From positions 1 through 20,715 of the IMG/VR virus record IMGVR_UViG_3300050821_009903: DNA of 20,715 nt, one strand, 5' to 3'. A model generated the notes under the pieces. The model ran no database searches, was not told the DNA's origin, and was given only the letters and a program-made list of their open reading frames with translations. Source of the stretch: a virus. Shown here piece by piece: positions 15,764 through 20,715 of the stretch (its first letter is position 1; the number at the start of each line of letters is the position of its first letter). The translations under genes were made by a program, and so were the position numbers.

Positions 15764-16420
15764 TTAGGGAATCGGCTTACCCCCAACGGTCAAGTAGAGG
15801 GCTGCGTCTGGTAGGGTTGGGTCATATTTGAAATCCATTTGTATGCCCGCGGCGTCTCGCAATCTCTTGGCTTTCACGGCAACCGCAACCTCTTCGTTCC
15901 GCACCGTGGCAGTCAATCCGATGGCATCCGGCATGCTACCGCCGGTAGAAGTATGACTGACGGGCTGGGTATGCCATCCGGCATCGCGAAACAGAGAGTA
16001 CAACTGTTCTGCGTATCGTGAGGATTCGGGTGTGCTATTTGGGGCGAGTATAGCGACATATAATTGCTGCCCAGCAATCGGCCTCAATTGCTTTATCAGA
16101 TCATCGCGTTTCCCTGGAGTAATAGAGCGAGGCGCACCTTGTTCTATGCAATCGTTGAGTCGAGCCATGATGTCGGCGTTATCCTGTTTCTCCTGCCGTA
16201 GCATCTTCACTAAAAATGAAGGAATATCGTGCAGTAATTTCGCTTGCTCAGGCGTCAATCCAGAACAGGAAAATGTCGCGACCCCGCCATTTATAACGAC
16301 ATTGCTACACGTGGCCGTATTTGCTTGCTGCGTTTGTGCATCGCATGAACAGGTTAGGGATGCAATAAGTAAAGCGACTTTAGTGATTGCTCTTTGGAGT
16401 CGTGGGTATACTCGGCTCAT
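15764..16420 (-). CDS. Exported protein of unknown function
   Basis: A 218-residue protein with an N-terminal signal sequence (about 1-28, ITKVALLIASLTCSCDAQ); cysteines there could also form a poor lipobox, so periplasmic or lipoprotein location is likely. Residues 37-51 carry CSNVVINGGVATFSC, resembling a motif in the upstream gene product. A helical stretch follows (LTPEQAKLLHDIPSFLVKML). The C-terminal domain (about 113-216: QLYVAILAPNSTPESSRYAE, LFRDAGWHTQPV, VAVAVKAKRLRDAAG, YLTVGGKP) looks like a small alpha/beta fold of unknown role. AAGGAG lies 7 nt before the ATG, within the upstream gene, with which it overlaps by 41 bp. The two genes are surely coexpressed. Confidence 0.7.
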   Translation of the reverse strand: MSRVYPRLQRAITKVALLIASLTCSCDAQTQQANTATCSNVVINGGVATFSCSGLTPEQAKLLHDIPSFLVKMLRQEKQDNADIMARLNDCIEQGAPRSITPGKRDDLIKQLRPIAGQQLYVAILAPNSTPESSRYAEQLYSLFRDAGWHTQPVSHTSTGGSMPDAIGLTATVRNEEVAVAVKAKRLRDAAGIQMDFKYDPTLPDAALYLTVGGKPIP

Positions 16421-16688
16421 TCGTCTTCTCCTTGTCGTCTACTTTGCAGTCGATTGTGCCCCCCTGATTTACGATGTTGCCGCATTTCGCTTCCACTGCC
16501 TTTTGATGGATGTCGCTCTGAGTTTGAGCTGGGCTGCTCGCTGGGATTCCAGCAAGGTGAACCGCGAAAAGAACGAATATCCTCCATGCCGCTCCACCAG
16601 CAAGCGCAGCAATTAGAGACGACCAATACGGGTATCTCGCTCCCCATGTTTGTGCAAACCAAGTAGCAATTTCTTTCATGGTGTCCAT
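16380..16688 (-). CDS. Small membrane protein, first gene of a two-gene envelope unit
   Basis: A 102-residue protein with an amphipathic start (MKEIATWFAQTWGARYPYW), one hydrophobic membrane segment (about 22-48, LIAALAGGAAWRIFVLFAVH) and a hydrophilic C-terminal tail that carries KCGNIVNQGGTIDCKVDD, with two cysteines 12 residues apart. The same C-x-N-(I/V)-V-x-x-G-G...C pattern is present in the partner gene product. The downstream gene overlaps it by 41 bp. Met1 (16688) or Met4 (16679) may be the start; neither has a strong ribosome site. The function is unknown. A membrane anchor with a periplasmic cysteine loop that pairs with the partner protein is plausible. The overlapping + strand frame has no credible features. 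Confidence 0.62.
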   Translation of the reverse strand: MDTMKEIATWFAQTWGARYPYWSSLIAALAGGAAWRIFVLFAVHLAGIPASSPAQTQSDIHQKAVEAKCGNIVNQGGTIDCKVDDKEKTNEPSIPTTPKSNH

Positions 16689-16862
16689 GTTGGGTAACTG
16701 TGCCTTTCTTTGTTACGCGCACGATACTGAGGCAAGCCGTGGTGCGTGTCAACGGTTATTTAACTTGGGTACGGGTATGCGACAGATGGTGGTCTGCTGT
16801 CCAGGCTGCGGAAGGTTCTTCACCTCAAAATGACTGGAAAATGATGCTACGCTGGCTGAATA

Positions 16863-17321
16863 ATGGCCAAACGTAAACAAACCGCCGAGCCCGAGCTATC
16901 GCCTATGCCGAGGGTGGGCGACAAGGTGAAGCCAGGCCGCTCTGAGATGGTCTACGAGATCCTCCATGTGTATGAGGGAGGCGACGAGGTGGATCTACAC
17001 GTCCCCGGCATAAACCTCCAGCGTTTCCGCGTGAGGACCGACAGCCTCACCTTTGTCGAGCGCAAGCCGCAGCCCAAGACCTCCAACCCTTTCACCACTC
17101 CCGAGCCTGAGATAGACACTGCCGAAGTGATGGAGCGGATAGCCACGGTCCAGCAAGAGAGTCTGAAGCAGTTGGACGACAACATAGACATTCTGAAGGC
17201 ATACCTGAAGACGCAGGGTGCACCTAAAGCCGCGATTTCTACGCTTGAAGGGCTGACGGTCGAGCAGCACGTGATCTGGAAGAAGGCCATCAAAAAGATC
17301 GAGGAATTGCTGGAGGAGTAA
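16863..17321 (+). CDS. Hypothetical protein coupled to the Ntn-hydrolase-like gene
   Basis: A 152-residue soluble protein with no family I recognise. It has a basic N-terminal tail (MAKRKQTAEPELSPMPR), a small beta-rich part (about 15-67: VGDKVKPGRSEMVYEILHVY, VDLHVPGINLQRFRVRTDSL) that could be an SH3-like barrel, a proline-rich linker, and a helical C-terminal half (85-152) with coiled-coil character (VMERIATVQQESLKQLDDNI; AIKKIEELLEE). The stop TAA is followed directly by the ATG of the next gene, so the pair is translationally coupled. A -10-like TACGCT ends 9 nt before the ATG, leaving little room for a leader. It may regulate or accompany the partner, but there is no direct evidence. 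Confidence 0.65.
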   Translation: MAKRKQTAEPELSPMPRVGDKVKPGRSEMVYEILHVYEGGDEVDLHVPGINLQRFRVRTDSLTFVERKPQPKTSNPFTTPEPEIDTAEVMERIATVQQESLKQLDDNIDILKAYLKTQGAPKAAISTLEGLTVEQHVIWKKAIKKIEELLEE

Positions 17322-18086
17322 ATGCGGATTACCAACGTTGCATTCTTTGTGCTTGTTCTGACCTCGGCCGAGGGATCTAGTACTTCCATTTACTCTCGAT
17401 ATAAGACTCCAGCTATCTATGTCGGTGCGGACACGCTCGGATCATCCGGGACAGGTTCGGATGCCACCGCGTGCAAGATGTTTGCGAACGACCAATATGT
17501 TGTAGCGTTCTCTGGTGAAATTGGAGCGCGCCCATTCCTCGACCCGCAAGGTAAACGGCGGACTATAACAGAAGGGACGTATGAGATGGGCATTCTTCTT
17601 GGCGCAGCACGAACGCCTGGACAGATACTTGAAGTCGTTACGTGGATCGTGATGAATATTCAAAAAGCATTGCTTCCGGCCTTAGCGAAACGCTATATGG
17701 TCACGACTGCTTCTTTCTACTGGTTTGAATCTGGCAAGCCACGAAACATTGTGATTGACTTCGAATCGGATGTCATCGGGGATAAGATTCAATTTCACCA
17801 CGACATAGTGAGAAACCAACTCCTCGTGGACGGCGATATTAGTTCGCCGCCCCGCGACTTTCACAAAGTCTTGGATCAGCCGGAACTGCTTCAGACCGCT
17901 AAAGTCATCGACGACCCTAAAGATCAATTGAATTTCATACTCGGCAAAGAGACTGACCTCAACAATCGCCAGGACGTCGGGCCTCCGTTTACGATCTACA
18001 AACTTACCCCTGGGGGCGGAGAATGGGCGCAAGATGTAGGTGAAATATGCGGCGCGAGCAATACTTTCAATTCTCATTCGAAATGA
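17322..18086 (+). CDS. Exported proteasome-like Ntn-hydrolase homologue
   Basis: A 254-residue protein with a hydrophobic N-terminus (MRITNVAFFVLVLTSAEGSS) followed by TSIYSRYKTPAIYVGADTLG. If cut before Thr21, the new N-terminal Thr lies 16 residues before Asp37, exactly the T1-D17 spacing of HslV and proteasome beta subunits. Lys52 (ACKM) falls at position 32, next to the expected Lys33, and FSGEIG (Gly65, position 45) matches the conserved glycine after the oxyanion strand. The rest (about 90-250) is alpha/beta and not diagnostic. This suggests a secreted Ntn-hydrolase, perhaps a peptidase or amidase, made with the upstream 152-residue protein (start directly after its stop). The length exceeds HslV (about 175). 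No HslU or other ATPase is nearby. A catalytically dead homologue is possible. Confidence 0.62.
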   Translation: MRITNVAFFVLVLTSAEGSSTSIYSRYKTPAIYVGADTLGSSGTGSDATACKMFANDQYVVAFSGEIGARPFLDPQGKRRTITEGTYEMGILLGAARTPGQILEVVTWIVMNIQKALLPALAKRYMVTTASFYWFESGKPRNIVIDFESDVIGDKIQFHHDIVRNQLLVDGDISSPPRDFHKVLDQPELLQTAKVIDDPKDQLNFILGKETDLNNRQDVGPPFTIYKLTPGGGEWAQDVGEICGASNTFNSHSK

Positions 18087-18128
18087 AACCATTACCAGAC
18101 CGATGTTACGGTTGAGGCTGGCTCCTTC

Positions 18129-18929
18129 ATGTGCGGTCGCTACTACAGTCTCTTCGATAAGCAGCAGGTTGCCGAGCACTTTCATGTGCGGCACACCGCC
18201 GATAACGTCGGCATCATCGCACCAAACTACAACGTGGCACCTGGTGACCCCCAGCCTGTCATTCGTCGGAGCCGTGAGACGGGAAAGCGCGAATTAATAA
18301 TGATGCGTTGGGGCATCGTGCCTTGGTTTGCCAAGAGCGAAGACGAGTTCAAAGCTCTCTCGACCATCAACGCCAAGAGCGACCGACTCACAGACAGCAG
18401 GATGTGGCGCGAACCATTCGCGAAGCGTCGCTGCCTTGTTCCCGCAAGCGGCCTCTATGAGTGGCCTAAGCCTGGACATGTCATCTCACCCACTTACGAG
18501 CCAGAGGAGCCTGCCGCCGAGGCCTTCTTCGGAGACCTCTTCGGTATGCCGCCGCCGGCAAAGAAGACGAAGGCAGCCAAGCCCGTCAAGCGCGTCTTCG
18601 CGATCACCACCGTCGAGCCTGGACCGTTCGCCTTCGCCGGCATCTGGGACGCATGGAAACGGCCGGACGGCAGCTATCTCGAAACCTTTGCGCTGGTCAC
18701 CACAGAACCCAACGAACTCGTCGCGCAGATTCATGATCGTCTTGCGCTCATCCTTCACCCGAGGGACTATGACCGATGGCTTGGAATAGATGACAAAGGC
18801 GGCGATCCCCGGCCTCCGCTTGATCTGCTACACCCCTATGACGCCAGCAAGATGAAGATGACTCCCGCCAACCCTGCAGTTGGGAACTGGCGAAACAACG
18901 GCCCAGAGATGCTGGACGGGCCGCAATGA
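18129..18929 (+). CDS. SOS response-associated peptidase family protein (SRAP; YedK/HMCES)
   Basis: A 266-residue SRAP protein. These proteins use Cys2 to form a thiazolidine DNA-protein crosslink with abasic sites in single-stranded DNA, shielding them during replication. Cys2 must follow the initiator Met, which fixes the start at 18129 (MCGRYY). Other motifs are NYNVAPG (33-39), RWGIVPW (60-66), INAKSDR (80-86, Asn81), RRCLVPASGLYEW (100-112, Glu111 catalytic), AFAGIWDAW (168-176) and HDRLALIL (202-209, His202). Between Glu111 and the FAIT strand there is an extra segment of about 40 residues, acidic then Lys/Pro-rich, which explains the length above the E. coli YedK (222 residues). SRAP genes are common in phages and beside DNA repair genes. 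It ends 63 bp before the TIR gene. No LexA-type box is obvious. Confidence 0.93.
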   Translation: MCGRYYSLFDKQQVAEHFHVRHTADNVGIIAPNYNVAPGDPQPVIRRSRETGKRELIMMRWGIVPWFAKSEDEFKALSTINAKSDRLTDSRMWREPFAKRRCLVPASGLYEWPKPGHVISPTYEPEEPAAEAFFGDLFGMPPPAKKTKAAKPVKRVFAITTVEPGPFAFAGIWDAWKRPDGSYLETFALVTTEPNELVAQIHDRLALILHPRDYDRWLGIDDKGGDPRPPLDLLHPYDASKMKMTPANPAVGNWRNNGPEMLDGPQ

Positions 18930-18980
18930 TCGTCCAACCGCATAAATGTGCGATTGCTGCACCCAGAGGAACTATTGGGA

Positions 18981-18986
18981 TACAGT
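18981..18986 (+). promoter_or_regulatory. Candidate -10 box (TACAGT) for a leaderless TIR transcript
   Basis: TACAGT lies 6 nt before the ATG at 18993, the same distance as the TACAAT box of the gene at 15201. No ribosome binding site fits at a normal distance. A good -35 box is not visible: TTGCTG at 18954 gives a 21-bp spacer. The call is therefore weak. Confidence 0.25.
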
Positions 18987-18992
18987 GTCTGC

Positions 18993-19829
18993 ATGAACGT
19001 ATTCCTGAGCTGGTCCGGTTCAAAGAGCGAAGCTATAGCGGAGATTCTAAAGAAGTATTTGCCCAGCATCATCAATCAAGTGAAACCGTGGCTGTCCAGT
19101 CAACATATAGACGCTGGTTCTAGATGGAGCGCTGAAATTGCCAAGAACCTCGAGCAATCTAATGTCGGCATTTTATGCGTTACGGCAGACAACCAGACCG
19201 CACCCTGGATTCTGTTCGAGGCGGGCGCTATATCGAAGCTAACCACCGTCGGCTTAGCTATCGTAGTTCGTATCGATCTAAAAGCGTCGGAGGTACTCCC
19301 TCCCTTGAGCCAGTTCCAAAGCATCAGTCTGGAACGAGAAGACATCTGGAAAATGATCACAACGATCAACAAGGCAGGATCGACTTTAGTACCCGAAACG
19401 ATCTTAGAAACGACATTCGACGCCTTGTGGGACCGGATAAACTCCGAGATGGAAGGAGCACTCAGCGCACACGCTACCAAAGCACCCGCAAAGCGTTCGG
19501 ACAAGGAAATGATTGAAGAAGTGCTGGAGTTGGTACGTCGCCAGGATGTCGCCTTTCAACTTCTCGATTCCCGTCTGGAAATAATCGATCTGCGCCTCGA
19601 ACATAGGGAGACATGGAAGGGTCTGCCTATAACTTCGGCATCTGATTACAAAAACTTGTACACGCTTTCAAATATGGCACTTTCGAAACCGGGCTCAATT
19701 GCGGACCTGATCAGACCTCTGGCGAACGTGAACTCCATCTATTCCGGGTTAATGGATACTGTTTCCAAAGATATAACTGACGCCCCTCCGATTAGTGATG
19801 ATGGTACGAACCACGACAAGAAAGAGTGA
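18993..19829 (+). CDS. TIR-domain protein, probable NAD-targeting phage defence effector
   Basis: A 278-residue protein. Residues 1-140 form a TIR-like domain: MNVFLSWSGSKSEAIAEILK (strand A and helix A), 'WLSSQHIDAGSRWSAEIAKN' (BB-loop area), VGILCVTADN (strand C), then PWILFEAGAISK with Glu76 in the position of the catalytic glutamate of NAD-cleaving TIRs. Later 'LSQFQSISLEREDIWKMITT' is typical of this bacterial TIR branch. Residues 155-278 are helical with coiled-coil character (MIEEVLELVRRQDVAFQLLD, EIIDLRLEHRE) and could oligomerise or sense a trigger. The ATG at 18993 is preferred to an in-frame GTG at 18948, because the TIR fold begins with MNVFLSW. In phage cargo regions such genes commonly protect the lysogen from other phages. 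No Thoeris ThsA, CBASS cyclase or Argonaute gene is next to it. Confidence 0.85.
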   Translation: MNVFLSWSGSKSEAIAEILKKYLPSIINQVKPWLSSQHIDAGSRWSAEIAKNLEQSNVGILCVTADNQTAPWILFEAGAISKLTTVGLAIVVRIDLKASEVLPPLSQFQSISLEREDIWKMITTINKAGSTLVPETILETTFDALWDRINSEMEGALSAHATKAPAKRSDKEMIEEVLELVRRQDVAFQLLDSRLEIIDLRLEHRETWKGLPITSASDYKNLYTLSNMALSKPGSIADLIRPLANVNSIYSGLMDTVSKDITDAPPISDDGTNHDKKE

Positions 19830-19846
19830 TTGACGGAACACTGATT

Positions 19847-20026
19847 TCAGTCGTCGGCCCGCATCTGAGCTGCCAGCTCTGTCTTGATGGGGACTATTCG
19901 ACGGACGAGTTCGGCGTAGAACGTTATGCGGTCCACCGGATCAAATCGGACAGCGTATCTCTGAAGGATAGTCATCACACGTTCGGCTGCACGAGCATCA
20001 TCTCCAGGTTCGATGATCGGTGTCAT
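19847..20026 (-). CDS. Small conserved-looking protein of unknown function (59 residues)
   Basis: A 59-residue acidic to amphipathic helical protein (starts MTPIIEPGDDARAAERVMTI; later LQRYAVRFDPVDRITFYAEL) with no signal peptide or membrane segment. The ATG at 20026 is supported by a full AAGGAG 9 nt upstream (complement of 20036-20041). It is convergent to the TIR gene with 17 bp between the stops. The overlapping + strand frame (19826-20029) lacks a comparable ribosome site and its product looks less protein-like. It could be a small regulator or a phage-encoded inhibitor; nothing specific can be seen. Confidence 0.55.
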   Translation of the reverse strand: MTPIIEPGDDARAAERVMTILQRYAVRFDPVDRITFYAELVRRIVPIKTELAAQMRADD

Positions 20027-20070
20027 TGACGCCAACTCCTTCGACTAGGTAATGAGCCCGACTACCAAAT

Positions 20071-20109
20071 GAATCGACCCTGGCGTCTGTCCAGGGTCGA
20101 TTCTTGTTT
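20071..20109 (+). terminator. Strong Rho-independent terminator
   Basis: GAATCGACCCTGG (20071-20083) pairs perfectly over 13 bp with CCAGGGTCGATTC (20091-20103) around a 7-nt loop, followed by TTGTTT. On the + strand it would stop read-through from the TIR gene. On the minus strand the T-run is poor. Its stem shares the GACCCTG core with the second terminator at 20316. Confidence 0.8.
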
Positions 20110-20185
20110 ACAACAAATGCTCGTCGCAAGAGCACGCATTCGTACCGCGATTTTACACTCGAACCCGGAACTCGATTTGGTTGCG

Positions 20186-20446
20186 GCATCTACTTATGCG
20201 TGGAAATCTTGGGGTCGGCTGCAACTACTTATGCGTGCAAACGTGCCGGGATCGGCTCGTACTTCGGAAACGATCCTGTCGCGACTCAAAATCAACATAA
20301 CAAAGAGCAAAGAACGACCCTGACGGAATTGTCAGGGTCTTTTCACATTGGATGCGATATCTACTTATGCGTGGAAATGTGGCGGTCGCTGCAACTACTT
20401 ATGCGTGGAAATGCAGTTCTCGCTGCATCTACTTATGCGTGGAAAT
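20186..20446 (+). repeat. Direct-repeat array, period about 34 bp, five clear copies
   Basis: The word CTACTTATGCGTGGAAAT or a one-base variant occurs within copies at 20186-20207, 20221-20242 (GTGCAAAC variant), 20357-20378, 20391-20412 and 20425-20446. Starts are 35, 136 (4 x 34), 34 and 34 bp apart. The 12-13-bp linkers also share an ending close to TCGCTGCA. A degenerate copy (GCTCGTACTTCGGAAACG) lies at 20255-20272, in phase. A terminator sits in the gap. Short linkers and variable conservation argue against CRISPR. Likely protein-binding iterons, for example integrase or excisionase arm sites. Confidence 0.85.
20316..20344 (+). terminator. Rho-independent terminator inside the repeat array
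   Basis: GACCCTGAC (20316-20324) pairs perfectly with GTCAGGGTC (20331-20339) around a 6-nt loop (GGAATT), followed by TTTTC and preceded by an A-rich stretch. It lies between the second and third clear repeats. Together with the terminator at 20071 it would shield the chromosome from phage transcription, or the reverse. Confidence 0.78.
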
Positions 20447-20617
20447 GCTGGTCACGCTCAGTTTGCTTGGTGCATGTAGTGGTGCATGTTCCAGTTCGTA
20501 TTCACTGCATCTCTGTGCGACATAGAGCTACTTCGATGTGCTCCGTAAGTGATTGACTATGATACGGTTATGCTGCATTGTGCTACGTAGTGCAACATCC
20601 TGCGTTTATGCTGAAAA

Positions 20618-20676
20618 CGGACTCAAAATCCGCCGAGGGCAACCTCGTGGGGGTTCGACCCCCCCTCCCGGCACCA
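20618..20676 (+). tRNA. 3' fragment of tRNA-Leu(CAA), phage attachment site
   Basis: The sequence folds as the 3' part of a class II tRNA. The anticodon loop is CTCAAAA (20622-20628) with anticodon CAA at 20624-20626, the stem is CGGA/TCCG, and a long variable arm GAGG-GCAA-CCTC follows (20635-20646). The T arm GGGGG-TTCGACC-CCCCC (20649-20665) leads to the acceptor strand TCCCGGC (20666-20672), discriminator A and encoded CCA (20674-20676). No matching GCCGGGA acceptor or D arm lies upstream, and the pair below the anticodon stem (20617 with 20633, A and C) is broken. Homology therefore starts at about 20618. This is the trace left by integrase-mediated insertion into a tRNA gene; DNA after 20676 is probably host chromosome. 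Confidence 0.85.
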
Positions 20677-20715
20677 ACAAAATAAATGGTTTAGACTTAA
20701 AACGGCCTCTCGAAG

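Larger units (their letters stand above)
20110..20617. other. Non-coding attachment-arm region with repeats and a terminator
   Basis: About 500 bp lie between the last terminator and the tRNA fragment without a convincing gene. Two open frames here (20069-20323 and 20104-20556) run through the direct repeats, so their products merely repeat YLCVEM-like words, and neither has a ribosome site. The stretch holds the 34-bp repeat array, a second terminator, the words GTGCATGT (twice near 20471-20490) and the palindrome CTACGTAG (20583-20590). It is probably the protein-binding arm of the phage attachment site. Confidence 0.5.

Noticed and set aside
16777-16833. An 18-codon frame encoding a CCPGCG knuckle between the divergent genes
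   Set aside because: Only half of a zinc ribbon, no clear ribosome site, and too short to separate from chance.
18095-18128. LexA/SOS box before the SRAP gene
   Set aside because: No inverted repeat resembling known LexA sites can be seen; the SOS name of the family alone is not evidence.
19826-20029. + strand frame after the TIR gene
   Set aside because: It begins within the TIR stop region without its own ribosome site; the minus-strand gene in the same place has a full AAGGAG and a more protein-like product.
20186-20446. CRISPR array
   Set aside because: Linkers are only 12-13 bp and partly conserved, copies are few and interrupted by a terminator, and no cas genes are present.
20104-20556. 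Open frame of about 150 codons through the repeat array
   Set aside because: Its product consists largely of translated repeat words (YLCVE), has unusual composition and no ribosome site; it overlaps a terminator.

Overview
The window is the late half of a temperate siphovirus (lambda-like, long non-contractile tail), most likely an integrated prophage. It runs from the tail tube gene through tail assembly, tail tip, fibres and lysis genes. A region of accessory genes follows, and the phage-chromosome junction lies in the 3' end of a tRNA-Leu gene at the right edge. The host is most likely an Acidobacteriota (Terriglobia-type) bacterium. This rests on the style of the fibre proteins (Sec signal peptide, an Ig-like 'NGQPI' module, then pectate-lyase or collagen domains), the secreted accessory proteins and the fairly high GC. 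It is an inference, because no taxonomic marker gene is present.

Region 1, 1-4013: tail shaft. It holds the tail tube protein (5' end cut by the window), a hairpin that may attenuate transcription, and the G/GT tail assembly chaperones. The chaperones are joined by a textbook -1 frameshift signal: a GGGAAAA heptamer, a 5-nt spacer and a perfect 9-bp hairpin. An HK97-gp10-like protein and a 765-residue tape measure protein follow.

Region 2, 4031-13004: tail tip and fibres. A secreted tailspike-like protein (CBM5/12-like module plus predicted beta-helix) sits before the tip genes. The tip genes are two minor tail proteins, a DUF6950/NlpC-P60-like protein and a gpJ-like central tip protein. A collagen-like fibre and a LamG/concanavalin-like protein end the block. 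Three of these proteins carry clear Sec signal peptides, which is odd for virion components.

Region 3, 13060-13794: lysis. A small protein with one membrane segment (holin-like) is followed by a GH24 endolysin.

Region 4, 13811-20026: accessory (moron) genes on both strands, some with their own promoters or terminators. They include a Rap1a/Tai-like periplasmic immunity protein beside the endolysin, a three-helix membrane protein, and a 53-residue zinc-ribbon protein paired with a 102-residue unknown. Next come two overlapping envelope proteins that share a cysteine motif, then an unknown protein coupled stop-to-start with an exported proteasome-like Ntn-hydrolase. An SRAP (YedK/HMCES) protein, a TIR-domain protein and a small minus-strand gene close the region.

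Region 5, 20071-20715: no convincing gene. It holds two strong terminators with related stems, a direct-repeat array with a period near 34 bp, and a 3' fragment of tRNA-Leu(CAA) with encoded CCA. The fragment has no 5' half, so it marks an attachment site. No integrase is in the window; it should lie beyond the left edge.
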